Origin: Leuctra nigra
Lineage: Eukaryota; Arthropoda; Insecta; Plecoptera; Leuctridae
Reading direction: 5' to 3'
Assembly (NCBI GenBank): GCA_934045905.1
Contig: OW203766.1
Coordinates: 21,198,309-21,262,308, forward strand
Length of the DNA: 64,000 nucleotides
The notes under the pieces were generated by a model. The model did not search any database. It was not told the DNA's origin and saw nothing but the letters and a program-made list of their open reading frames with translations. The translations under genes were made by a program, and so were the position numbers. Each line of letters starts with the position of its first letter. The first letter of the stretch is position 1. Shown here piece by piece: positions 47,714 to 58,601 of the stretch.

Positions 47714-48188
47714 GTACGTTCTCGAAGAAAATTATCGGGTTTCCTCGTAGACTTTGTAAAGCTCCGCAAGCTGAGAAACTTTCGCGCGAAGATCGTTCGA
47801 GAATTCGCAGAAACAAACGGGGTCTTGGAAAACTCAGGATTCTATGTTTTATGAGAGAGCAAATGGAAATCGTTCAAGTGAAGTGTGTTATAATATATGT
47901 TGGTCTACAAATTACGGACTTAAACGCGAACTGGACCTGCAAATGAAATAAATGAAATATTGGACACCAAGGATAACAGATAGCAAGGCAGGTGGCGGGG
48001 GGAAGAAATAATATCACCAATGAAGGATTTCTAAGTTACATCGCATAAGCAGATAAAGCAAATTTTTTATATTTCGTTTTCAACATGACTGACAATACGA
48101 TACTGTGTAACCTCCAAAACAAAGATGTTATTGCTACTATTTATATTCCCTGCACTGTCCACAATAGGAGTGTGTAAAGCTTGATATT

Positions 48189-48219
48189 GAATAGAATAGA
48201 ATAGAATAGAATTGAATAG
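48189..48219 (+). repeat. AATAG microsatellite
   Basis: Six imperfect GAATA/AATAG units. They run directly into the 10-bp satellite, which may have arisen from this junction. Confidence 0.85.
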
Positions 48220-48930
48220 TATCGTGCAGTATCGTGCAGTATCGTGCTAGTATCGTGCAGTATCGTGCTAGTATCGTGCAGTATCGTGCAGTATCGTGCT
48301 ATTATCGTGCAGTATCGTGCAGTATCGTGCAGTATCGTGCTAGTATCATGCAGTATCGTGTTAGTATCGTGCAGTATCGTGCAGTGTCGTACAGTATCGT
48401 GCTAGTATCGTGCAGTATCGTGCAGTATCGCGCAGTATCGTGCAAGTATCGCGCATTATCGTGCAAGTATCGTGCTAGTATCGTGCAGTATCGTGCAGTA
48501 TCGTGCTATTATCGTGCAGTATCGTGCGGTATCGTGCAGTATCGTGCAAGTATCATGCTAGTATCGTGCAGTATCGTGCAGTATCATGCAGTTACGTGCA
48601 GTATCGTGCAGTATCGTGCAATATCGTGGCAGTATCGTGCAGTATCGTGCAGTATCGTGCTAGTATCGTGCAGTATATTGCAGTATCGTGCAGTATCGTG
48701 CAGTATCGTGCAGTATCATGCAGATCGGTGCAGTATCGTGCAGTATCGTGCAGTATCGTGCTAGTATCGTGCAGTATCGTGCAGTATCGTGCAGTATCGT
48801 GCTAGTATCGTGCAGTATCGTGCAGTATCGTGCAGTATCATGCAGTATCGTGCAGTATCGTGCAGTATCGTGCAGTATCGTGCAGTATCGTGCAGTATCG
48901 TGCTGTATCGTGCAGTATCGTGCAGTATCG
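48220..48930 (+). repeat. 10-bp minisatellite (AGTATCGTGC), about 70 copies
   Basis: The 10-mer AGTATCGTGC is repeated for about 710 bp, mixed with an 11-mer variant (TAGTATCGTGC) that gives a 21-bp higher period in places. Several units carry CATGC or CGCGC variants. It is free of stops in most frames, giving artificial frames of up to 176 codons with QYRAVSC-type repeats; no gene is implied. Confidence 0.95.
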
Positions 48931-49543
48931 GCCTCGCAAGAACATCCGAGTTCGTGTCTATGAATCGTGCATCTTCAATTCCTTCTCCCCGGGAGGATTC
49001 ACTTTGACGAGTGCCCCAGTTCATGGCCGAATCCTCTCAATCTATCCAACGACATCGCAATCGCTCCGAGCAGAATTCCAACTGCGAATCTTCCAACTTT
49101 TCAAGAGCAGTTCTCATTCTGCTTTGGCGATGTATCGAGTCTCACGCCGGACTTCCAAACTCCTTAATCTCACTCAAGAACGAAGCTTTTTCTCAAGCTC
49201 GAACACTTAACTATTTAATTTTGAAAGTTCGGTGAAACGAAAGTTTTTCGCTGTGTTTGAAATTAAATAATGTTTTGTGTTTAGAAAGCTTTTAATAAAA
49301 TGTGCAAGGTGTACACTTTGGATGAGTAGCCATGCTTTTTCTCAAATATACCTATTTTTGCCTATTCATGCTTGGCATTCACTCTGGTTATGTTATGTGT
49401 GTTTATTTTGCCATTTGACATACATAATGATTTTCCTGTCAACTCATTGAATGTACACATACCTATGATCAACGCAATTCTCCTGAAGAGAAAGTTACAT
49501 TTCTATAATAAGATTCTTTGGTGAAGAAAATATATTGAAAAAA
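48931..49543. other. Non-coding stretch after the satellite
   Basis: 48931-49210 is GC-richer and open in three + frames, none recognisable. 49210-49543 is AT-rich with nothing recognised. Confidence 0.4.
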
Positions 49544-49743
49544 NNNNNNNNNNNNNNNNNNNNNNNNNNNNNNNNNNNNNNNNNNNNNNNNNNNNNNNNN
49601 NNNNNNNNNNNNNNNNNNNNNNNNNNNNNNNNNNNNNNNNNNNNNNNNNNNNNNNNNNNNNNNNNNNNNNNNNNNNNNNNNNNNNNNNNNNNNNNNNNNN
49701 NNNNNNNNNNNNNNNNNNNNNNNNNNNNNNNNNNNNNNNNNNN
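49544..49743. other. Assembly gap of 200 N
   Basis: Exactly 200 N, probably an arbitrary or estimated scaffold gap. The open frames spanning it are artefacts. Confidence 0.98.
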
Positions 49744-50509
49744 AGCTTCATCGTTTGCAGTAATTGATGTTTGACTTATAAACATGTTTCGAACGGCGTT
49801 GTGTTTTTTTTCCGGCGTCGTGACGCATTCACTAAGGTCGATCAATTGCGTCAAGGTCACAGGCGTCGCGACGCTCTGGAGGTGATAACGGACAACGACA
49901 TAAGGGAATTAAGTGTTGGTTTTGTGACTTCAATGAAAATGCAGCCATGAAGAATACAACATGAAGCTGGGATCTTTATGACGATGAAATTCATTTATGA
50001 TTTTAACCTAAATCTGGATTGATCTTTCAGTTTGCCTGGACAATTAGGCGAGCGTAACAAGCGTTATTATCATGGATTGGTTTTCACGGTTTGTTTTGTT
50101 TTGTAGGTACCAATGAACTTATCGATCAGTCATTTTAAGCGTGGACTCATTCATACTTTAGGAAAATCATTTGCTTTGTTGAAAAAGGAAAATTAATCGT
50201 TTGTAAGTCGTTTTTCCATTGATTGCACAATCAATAAAACCAACATTATTTTATCATATGTTTACAAATTTTCAGTTTAAATAAAATTTTGACATAGCTA
50301 CGAAAATTCATTATGATGAATTTAAATTCACAGTCCTTGACAGTTGCAAATAGACAACAATTTTGTTTTTAAGGTATACTGTTTCCATTAATGTTTCAGC
50401 TATTAGGATTCATGTAGAATCAGATGCAATTAGATAGTTTTAATGTGGTCATTAAAAGAGTATGTTTTCACTATCCAATGTATTAATCATCAACTCATGT
50501 ATGCATGAA
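49744..50509. other. Non-coding stretch
   Basis: GGCGTCGCGACGCTC at 49861-49876 repeats a motif from 36.2 kb. Nothing else recognised. Confidence 0.45.
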
Positions 50510-50550
50510 AACTGCTCGCTTATCAACGCGTTGCACAGAGCGTTTTTTTT
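50510..50550 (+). repeat. Helitron-like family 3' end, copy 7
   Basis: TGCTCGCTTATCAACGCGTT then GCACAGAGCGTTTTTTTT. The hairpin CGCT...AGCG is preserved and the CTAG is not. A more decayed relative (GAAAACGAGCGTGCTAATGC) lies at about 50697-50735. Confidence 0.55.
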
Positions 50551-50735
50551 ACAGATATTAGATACAATCACCATTATCGCAGTATGACCCATACTGCAGA
50601 GTTTTATGCACATCGTAATTGGTAAAGTAAACTATTGTTCATATTTTTTATGGTGTATAATTAAATTAATTATTGTGTGTTAGCGTTATCACCTAGAAAA
50701 CGAGCGTGCTAATGCGTTTATAAGTTAGTTCGACC

Positions 50736-52647
50736 ACTGGCACTATAATTTTATATCATAACACTAAATATGAATTAGTTTTATTAATTTCATTCTTGAA
50801 AGCGATCGCTAACATTAATCACATTATCAAAGCCTCTACGGCAATTTAACTTCTATTTAAAATGCAACATTTTGATAACACACTATTTTCACAACAATTT
50901 TTTAACTAAACTTTTACATATCATTTGAACCAGGCTCCCATTTTTTCACATTTTACTAAAAAATGAGACTGTTGAATTTACAACTTCCCCAAACGTTTTA
51001 TACAACCTTATCCATGACACATGTGTTGAGAAGGTCCTTACATTTTCAAAATGTTGCTACGAACAGGGACATAAATTCCCACACGTCTGAAATAAACCAT
51101 CCGTGTAGATATGTAGTACGTTGCAGGTAAGTAAATACTGCACTATAGCCACATTGCATGGCTCTAAGAAACTCATGGTATCAGATGGGGAGGTGACCTT
51201 AAGGCGGTAGCTCATGGTAAATTAGCGGTCTCACAGAAACTTCGTGCAATATTCCAAGTAGAAATGTGCGATGTGCGTGTGTTTGGTATTATTATGTGCA
51301 AGACTGTATTACCCTGTACAGTCATGATCATATGTTGGACCGCCTTTTCCATCAGCAAACTTTTTCAAGGTCGATGCCTTTATCTGGTTTTAAAGTGTAC
51401 GTTCATACGTATGTGAATATGTAAATTAATTTAAAAACATAATAACTAATTATAATTTTACCCCCTGCATAAGATATCATCAGAATTAAATTAATTCACT
51501 TCATTTATGAAACAATTTCTTCCCTGGGTGATTTCGCCCCTTCCCCCCTCCCTTCCCCGAAATCTGACCATCATCCAAAAAATTAACATTGTGAACAAAA
51601 ATAATAATAACTATGAATATTGGAATAAAATAATATATAGATCAAATTTATCTCTGAGGTTTTTACCCCCAAACCTGTCAGTTTAGCAGTAGATACATGT
51701 TTAAAATATCAATAATATCCCCCCCTCCTCCCCCCCCCCCTCCCCATGAAATGTCATATTCTTGCATGCGCCCTTGCATTCTTCAATTTCTGTAATCCTA
51801 TATTTTAAAAATAAATTATTGAATTAGTGTACCTCTTCATTTGGAAAATTGTAATGAATCATATAAAAAAATACATTCAATTGTCCCTATTGTACAGTGA
51901 ATATTGTGAAATACAATCTTGTCTTGATACGCTTTTGTTTGCAATTGAATTGGTATATTTGAATACAATTGTGTAATGTGGGCTTAGGAAAGGCCAAACT
52001 TTAGTAGGCACTTAATTGGATTGCTGCATTGGTATAAGAAAGCCATGACTCGGATATTTTTCTTTTCTTTGAAAGTGTCTTTCTCATGCAAATAAGTCCG
52101 AAAGTCTGTGAGTAAATGTGTTAAGTTTAATGACGGGAATTGATTTCTTCTTCGGGCGGTTTTCTTGAGTGAAATCGCTGTGGGAATGGCGTGACTGGTC
52201 GCCATCTTGGTTCGACTCATGGAATACATTATCTGAGTTGTGCAACCAACACATGCGGCTTTTCTGCGCGCTAGCGACAGCTGATTGTCGGATGATAACA
52301 TGGCAAACTTTCCTCATACACTCATTTGTTAATTAGTTCGGTTTTTTCTTGAATTTATGAAATAGTTCTAAGCTGCCTAAAACTGTACTTTAATGCCAAA
52401 AACGTTTTGTAATTATATGACATTTTAAATTTGAAAAATGTTAGCAATTTGATTGTTTTCGTTGCTTAAAATATAAAAACAAAATTTACAAAGAGTTTCC
52501 GGAAATCGGTAAAATACAAATAAATTAATTTACATAATGTGAATTGATTTGCAAAAGTATGTCAACGCTATGAAAATCATAGTCATCAGAATATTTGTCC
52601 AGGCACAAAATAGTTAAAGGATACCTTCAACTTTAGAGTCCAGGACT
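50736..52647. other. Non-coding stretch with C-rich tracts
   Basis: Pyrimidine-rich low-complexity tracts at 51536-51560 and 51719-51745. The minus frames at 51984-52317 (105 and 77 codons) are unassigned. No gene supported. Confidence 0.45.
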
Positions 52648-52855
52648 ATTTTAGGCAGTGGCATAATACCGGGTGGCTGGACCGGCAAATGCCAGGGGCC
52701 CAGGCACAAGGGGGGCACCACGGACACCAATCAAATAAAGCAGATTTTTATTAACTATTCCGAAAAAAAAGCCTAATAGGGGCAACGTGGTTTCGCCTCC
52801 AAAGTTGCCAGGGGCCCATCAATACAATCTCTATAGTTTCGCCACCGATTTGAGG
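52648..52855. mobile_element. Small hAT-like element with 8-bp flanking repeat
   Basis: The element 52656-52847 (192 bp) starts CAGTGGCATAATACC and ends AGTTTCGCCACCG. The termini are inverted for about 7-11 bp (CAGTGGC against CGGTGGC). The flanks are ATTTTAGG (52648-52655) and ATTTGAGG (52848-52855), an 8-bp duplication with one mismatch. The repeated CCAGGGGCCCA inside is typical of such GC-richer elements. Non-autonomous and old. Confidence 0.65.
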
Positions 52856-52885
52856 TATTTCTGCGGTGAGGTACAGAAATTCAAT

Positions 52886-52975
52886 TAAGACGGCTGAGTT
52901 TGACCTTGAAGAGCTTTTTGATTGATTTTAATCAATATCTTTTACCAATGTTATTTGTAATAAAATAAGGTCTTC
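52886..52975. mobile_element. Foldback MITE family A, single-arm fragment
   Basis: TTAAGACGGCTGAGTTTGAC then CTTGAAGAGCTTTTTGATTG and ATCAATATCTTTTACCAATG match one arm of the elements at 6.8 and 13.95 kb. The other arm is absent, so this is a truncated copy. Confidence 0.7.
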
Positions 52976-53290
52976 TGACCAAACAAATTGGTAAATTTTT
53001 TAATTGACATTGAAAGCAGTCAATGAGTAATGTAATATGATCGACGTCTTTGATTGACTGGATAGTCTCAAGGTCATACAAACATTATCTTTGTAAAGTA
53101 CCACTCTGGAACCTTGACTTGATCTTGGTATTGGAAATCTTTGGAAACCCTTCCCGGATTCCATGGGCCAGGAAACTGGAATCACCCCTTCTTTCTTTCT
53201 GTCAAGATTAGGTTATTTCCAATCCAGGGAAAGCCAGATAATCAGATAAGAATGTGACGCCTTTAAGGTTTCCAAGTGACATATGTTGGA

Positions 53291-53423
53291 GTGGGCGTGG
53301 CTGGGGGTGGCTGGGGGTGGGATGCATCCAGCTTCCTAGAGGAGGCGGCGGCACAGCGATGGATCCAAGACGGGACGTCTATTGATCAAGGTGATGGGGC
53401 AAGGGGGTGGGGTGGGAAGGGGG
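53291..53423 (+). repeat. Two G-quadruplex-type tracts
   Basis: 53293-53321 (GGGCGTGG, two CTGGGGGTGG units, then GGG) and 53396-53423 (GGGGCAAGGGGGTGGGGTGG then GAAGGGGG) each contain four or more G-runs with short loops. They lie in AT-rich surroundings and are likely transposon-borne low complexity. Confidence 0.6.
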
Positions 53424-56360
53424 CTCGAGATCCACATGTATAAGGCCTATCAACAATTATTATTCCTTGGTATACGTTTTTACCTAATTATTCACTTAAC
53501 GTGTCCAATTTCTGAGATAAATTAATTGTCTCCCCCATGTTATCTTATGGCGGAAAAAGAAAATCGTGTAATTTTTAAGCTAAAATGAAGATCTATTTTT
53601 TTTGTCTCGATAGATTTGAGCAAAAAACTTTTTTTATGGTAGACATATGGACATACTATCAGGAAAAAAAATTAAAACAATACCAACGTGTGCTATTTTA
53701 AAAGTTATATACCAAATTCGAAATGATTTTCCTATACCTCCCATCTTAAAGTTTTGTTCATCCTCTGATAACATAAAATTGAAAACTCATTGTTGGACTG
53801 GAGTTGCAAACTACAGAACATTAAATGAGTCTGTTGTACTTAAATATAGTTGAAATGTAGGAAAACGTATTTTTGAACTTGTAATTTCAAGAATATTTTT
53901 TTTTTTGTATATGTCGATCGATTGCTCCACCTTAAAATGATTTTTCCTAGACGATGACTTTTTTTCTCAAAAATTATGTTTGAGGTATTTGAAGAGTAAA
54001 ATGCCGAAACTCGTAAGTAGGATAACTATGAATCCTATTTTTATAAAAATCAGTGTAAAAAGCTGCATAAGTCTATTTGCAGAGCAAATACCGGTGACGC
54101 AAAAAAATCCCCCTGATTGGGGGGGTTATACCAAACCGTAAATAGGATACTGAAATTGGTACACGTATTAGAAATCATACCAAAATTTAATATGTGACAG
54201 TTTCAAATATATTCATTCATTAAGAAAAAAAATAACAAATGATTGATGTTACGGTTGAAAAACAGATTAAACCAGACGAAATTAACGTGTTTGATGAGTT
54301 GATTTGGAGTTACTTTATAGGAATGAGGTGAACTTATGTTGATTTGTGAATTTCTAAACAAACTTTTTTTTAAATAAATTTATGCGAATTTGTCTTGGAT
54401 TTATTAAGTGAGTACTGTGTGACTTTATGTAACTTTCGTATAACGCCATTAAACGGATCTCGCCGGATGCGAGAATTTTTCTGGCAAAGACTTCGTAAAT
54501 GGGACGTTAATTGACTGTGACAAAAACTCTAATAACTTACTTATTGATACAAATAGAGCTCTGATTTAGAAGTGTAGTATACATACTGTGTTCTGACAGC
54601 TTACATCAGTAAAATGAAGGGTATAATAACAGAAAATATGATCTTTTTCGAATTAAAAAATCCAAAATGTTTTACTCTAGAGGGTTTTCATGACCCCAAT
54701 TTCATCCCAGAACTTTCGTGAATGACATTTGAAAACACAATCTAGTTGGATCAACCATTTATTTCACTTCTAAAATGTTAAAACTGGAATTTTATAAAAA
54801 TATTTTTTTCTTCAGTCTTTGCCAGAAAAATATTCGCCCCCGGATCGCCATCCACCCTGGGTGTCAGGAAAACATCATTTTTTGGCGAGATTTACGTAAG
54901 TTTCATATTGTAAACAAAAAACTCAAAAAAACTAATTTCAAAGTGTCAAAAACCAAAAAATGTTCTGCGGGGCATGGTGGGGGCATAGTGCTCTCCACCA
55001 CCCCAAAATGTCATATTTTAAAAAATATTGAATATTTCAACAAAATATACCTCATACACCCCCTTTCACCTCAAAAACTGTCTCTTGCAATACCGAGGAA
55101 AGATCTCCATGTGTTTTCCTAGCTATTGCAAACACATGCTGCGAATTCACTTTGGAGTCTGGTTTCAGAAGCCGAAATCATGGATCAGTTCCTGACAAAA
55201 GTATTATGATTGTGGTCAAAGGTGAATGTTTTGACAAACTTAAAAACTTCACGTCTACTCTAGATTTAACGACTTTGATAAACCACTACTGATTGAGTTA
55301 TACATTGGGACTGATAACCGGTGAACGGCATTATTGAAGTAATCAAAAATGTCGATATGTAAGTCTACCGAAAATTTGTGTCTCATTGGATTCGAAGCCA
55401 CAAGCACGAGTTGTCCAGAGCTTCTATGAGAACTGTCCAAATTTTACTCGAATACTCTTCAAGCTTGATTCGGAAACGATGAATATTTTGAAACTGATGG
55501 ATAAAGTTGCAGGAATCATTTACCTATCATTTACAAATCAGAATGAATATCGATATCGGTTATTAAATTATTTATACACACTTTTTACCAAAATTCTAAA
55601 ATGATATCAAATAACGATCCAGTTGTGTCTAAATCCGCATTATATGCTCTTCAAATAAGAAGGGACATCATATTCGAGATTGGCGCTTCTGTGACAACTA
55701 GCGAACCTATGAACAGAAGAGAATGCTGAACTACGTGATGTCGGTAGCTCAGTCGGATTGTTGAAATTCAAGAAATTGATGATAGATGGCACGGTATATA
55801 CGCATTCCGCAAAATACAAATGGCCGCGCACGTGGTCCTGCAGATGTCAATGTCAGTTCTGATATCAATATACAGAGATTTGCTCAGTTTGCTATGGTTC
55901 GTATTGCAATATGTAATTTGTAATGTGCTATGTGCTTTAATATTACCTACGTAATAATTTGCCTTTCTCTGCCTAATTAATTAAAATTCTCTAATTTAAC
56001 CCTACTTTGTAAAATTTGTGAATGCACATCAGTTTCTCTCCCTAGAATTTACTTTATTTTAAAGAAAATGCACACACACAAATTAAGTTGAGCGAGCGAA
56101 GACACTTCTTTAAACCACAATAATTGCACAAGCTTAGAATTCTGGATTCACACATTGTATGGTGCAGTTAAAGAACTGAGGGTTAAATTACGATAAGCCA
56201 CTTGCAATGGCGGTCTGGACGAAATCTCCCTTCGTCTGCTATTGATGTTATCTTAGCTTTATCTATCATAATTTTACCGACACGAGTTGTAACTGAAACA
56301 AGTTGTGTTGTTGCAAATCTGCTCTGGTTTTATGGGCAGTCCATCATTGAACCTAAAATA
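53424..56360. other. Non-coding stretch
   Basis: A small hairpin (CCCCC TGATT GGGGG) lies at 54109-54125. TTGAGCGAGCGAAG at 56085-56098 resembles the far end of the Helitron-like family. Frames such as 54775-55122 (+, 115 codons) have no recognisable domain. No gene supported. Confidence 0.4.
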
Positions 56361-56392
56361 TTTCAGAGGTAACCTGCGAAATAAAAACGCGC

Positions 56393-56468
56393 ACCCCGAC
56401 TGGGAATCGAACCCAGATCCTTCGGTCGGGTTACCGGCCCTATGCTTTAACCATTAAGCTACCGGGGC
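56393..56468 (-). tRNA. tRNA-like unit, left arm of palindrome
   Basis: The same cloverleaf as the right-arm copy, read on the minus strand, but with four extra bases in the variable region (GACCGAAGGAT rather than GAAGGAT). D-stem GCTT/AAGC, T-stem CTGGG/CCCAG and acceptor pairing are intact. The insertion makes a functional tRNA less likely than in the right arm. Confidence 0.35.
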
Positions 56469-56665
56469 GCATTCTTAATCAGCAGGTTGGGTTGCCATAC
56501 AACTCTTGCGAGTCCGAGTATCTGACCTATACACGAAGACTGAAGCACTTCGACTTCCTTTGACAACGTGAATACATCTCTCTCGAATAGTGTGTCTTCG
56601 TGTATAGGTCAGATACTCGGACTCGCAAGAGTTGTATGGCAACCCAACCTGCTGATTAAGAATGC

Positions 56666-56737
56666 GCCCCGGTAGCTTAATGGTTAAAGCATAGGGCCGG
56701 TAACCCGAAGGATCTGGGTTCGATTCCCAGTCGGGGT
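56666..56737 (+). tRNA. tRNA-like unit, right arm of palindrome
   Basis: 72 bases with a complete cloverleaf. Acceptor GCCCCGG pairs with TCGGGGT (two G-U pairs), D-arm is GCTT-AATGGTTA-AAGC, anticodon arm is TAGGG-CCGGTAA-CCCGA (one mismatch), variable loop is AGGAT, and T-arm is CTGGG-TTCGATT-CCCAG. The A and B boxes are good. By position the anticodon would be GGT (Thr), but base 33 is C instead of the near-universal U. That and the repeat context argue for a tRNA-derived element or pseudogene rather than a working tRNA. There is no T-run terminator immediately after, but GTTTTT lies about 4 bases on. Confidence 0.45.
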
Positions 56738-56863
56738 GCGCGTTTTTATTTCGCAGGTTACCTCTGAAACACCATCCCTAAGTGAGAGATTCACTAAATT
56801 TCCATCATTATCAAAGAACCTAAAATAGTTCTAAATTAAAGTACCTATATTTACATCTTTCAG

Positions 56864-56946
56864 CAACTCGATGGGAGACGCTTGGATGGAGGTCGGCACA
56901 GAACATTCATCGCCAAGAACACTTGCCACCGACTGTACCGGTCCAC
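56864..56946 (+). CDS. Possible internal exon (weak)
   Basis: A pyrimidine-rich acceptor (TTTACATCTTTCAG) precedes an 83-base segment ending at CCAC|GTAACA. In the frame starting with CAA it is open for 27 codons and ends with two spare bases. These join in phase to the open frame of the candidate exon at 57561. The peptide (begins QLDGRRLDGGRHRTF) is not recognised. It is stop-free in another frame as well, so coding is unproven; it could be a non-coding RNA exon. Confidence 0.22.
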
Positions 56947-57437
56947 GTAACAGGATGATCTGATGCAGACTTGGATGCGGTGGCGGCGCAGACTTTTGTA
57001 AATGACTGTGGGTACACCGTACAATTGGGTGTATTTTTATTGGTAATTATCCTACAGGTGCTTTGGCTCCCGGGCTCACCCGGAGTCAGCGCAGATGCTT
57101 AGATTCGAAGCCCAGGTTACAATGTGACAAAATAGGATTGTACTAAGAGCAAAAATTAAATTGCCCTAAAAACAAGAAAGATATCTTTCTTGTTCTTTCT
57201 TCTACACCCCACAGACACAATAAGTGCTCATTTCACCCATAAGATAGAACACCAATGATCTGTTATGTAATCTCATTAATGCAATTGAACCAGTTGCCAT
57301 TGAGCATTATGCTCAGAGTTGAAATGTAAAGATGAGTCTTATTTCCTTGTTAATCAGTGAAACCAATTGTATGCTGTTTATAGCTTTGTAACGTGATCCA
57401 GTTTGTTAACAAATGAATGTTTGTGGCAGTGCTTTAG

Positions 57438-57461
57438 GAGGGGGTTGGGGGGCATGGGGGG
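57438..57461 (+). repeat. G-rich tract
   Basis: GGAGGGGGTTGGGGGGCATG followed by GGGG. A potential G-quadruplex between the two candidate exons. Confidence 0.5.
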
Positions 57462-57560
57462 CACCTCCCTCCAGAAATTGCCTTGCCCCTATGCGGCAAT
57501 ATTTGTATGGTAACGCCAGTGATGAAAGATGAAATGAAATTGATTTCATCTGTGTTTCAG

Positions 57561-57650
57561 ATCCCAAGGATTGGATGCTGTAACTCGTACTGGACCGCTA
57601 GAATCTCAGCTGATCCCGGATGCCCTCGTGTCAGATCTTTACTGTTCCAG
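57561..57650 (+). CDS. Possible internal exon (weak)
   Basis: An excellent acceptor (TTTCATCTGTGTTTCAG) and donor (CCAG|GTAAAT) bound 90 bases. Two frames are open. The frame in phase with 56864-56946 contains LDAVTRTGPLESQLIPDALV, which looks protein-like. A further acceptor (CTCATTGTTTCCAG) lies at 58081. Joining in that phase gives an early stop (TGA at 58089), as in a terminal exon. Unrecognised; splice sites are the main evidence. Confidence 0.28.
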
Positions 57651-58601
57651 GTAAATATTGCTTTCTCAGTGAATTCGTAGTAGAAATATTTCTGCCTTGT
57701 GTAATCTTTAAATCAAAATAATTGTACTAATTTATGGTGCATTATGAGTTTGCTTTAGTTTGATGGTGCTTTTGAAGATGCAAGTGTTTCAATATCAGAT
57801 GCTATCGTATCTTAAAATGTGTTTACTCTAATGTTAAACTAAATATTTTTGAAAATATAAGTGTTTATGAGCCAATTAGATTGATAAGTAGTAATTGGCT
57901 TTTTGCATTACATTGGCTGAAGAATAGATTTAAAACAGATGTTACATCACACTTTGATGGTCAGAAAATCAAATTAATTTTGTGGATCTATGAACATAAA
58001 ATTATGTGTAAAGTCTCGCATTTTTGTGAAAAAAAGTCAATATTTAGTAGGTTAGTAATTTACTTTTCTCATTGTTTCCAGATCAGGATGAATAGTACTG
58101 AAATTCTGTTCCACTGAAGGATTGAACCGACCTTGTGAACTTGCTGGTCTACAACGTGGTTGGCATAACATCCAGTTATATTCAGTGCTTATTTATTTCA
58201 TACTTTACCATTATGTTTCATTCATTGTTTTATTTGTACATAATGAAGTAATTTCCTCATTTTACTCCCAATTATGAAATACTTCGTGGAGAGGTTGTAA
58301 AAGAATGTATAATTTGAAAGTTTAATTAGGAGGGTATAGCCCTTTTTTACTCTAGAGATGCAACTTATTGAATATAAGGATGGACCTATCATCATTATTG
58401 TAATTTGTAATAGTGTCAATACAGTTTTAAATTCGGCATATCTACGATCATGGATTTGCAAAGTAGGTTCTCTATTTCCACGATTTTGTTTCATTCACTG
58501 TGAGTTGTTACCACATGTTGATGCATGCTGTCTACAGATAAGAATCCACATCCTGCAAAGATATGCACTTTCCTCTCTCATACATGCATATAACGGATTC
58601 A

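Larger units (their letters stand above)
56361..56769. repeat. 409-bp palindrome carrying two opposed tRNA-like units
   Basis: The left arm 56361-56540 and right arm 56594-56769 are inverse complements apart from a 4-base indel, around a 53-bp spacer. Each arm runs from TTTCAGAGGTAACCTGCGAA through a full tRNA-like unit to TATACACGAAGAC. Near-identity of the arms means a recent duplication or conversion, or strong constraint. No clear target duplication is seen outside the arms. It could be a foldback element that has captured a tRNA-like head, or an inverted duplication of a SINE. Confidence 0.85.

Noticed and set aside
48234..48963. Long frames (up to 176 codons) with QYRAVSC repeats
   Set aside because: They are translations of the 10-bp satellite, open in most frames because the unit lacks stops.
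49495..49860. Frames spanning the N run
   Set aside because: Artefacts of translating N as sense codons.
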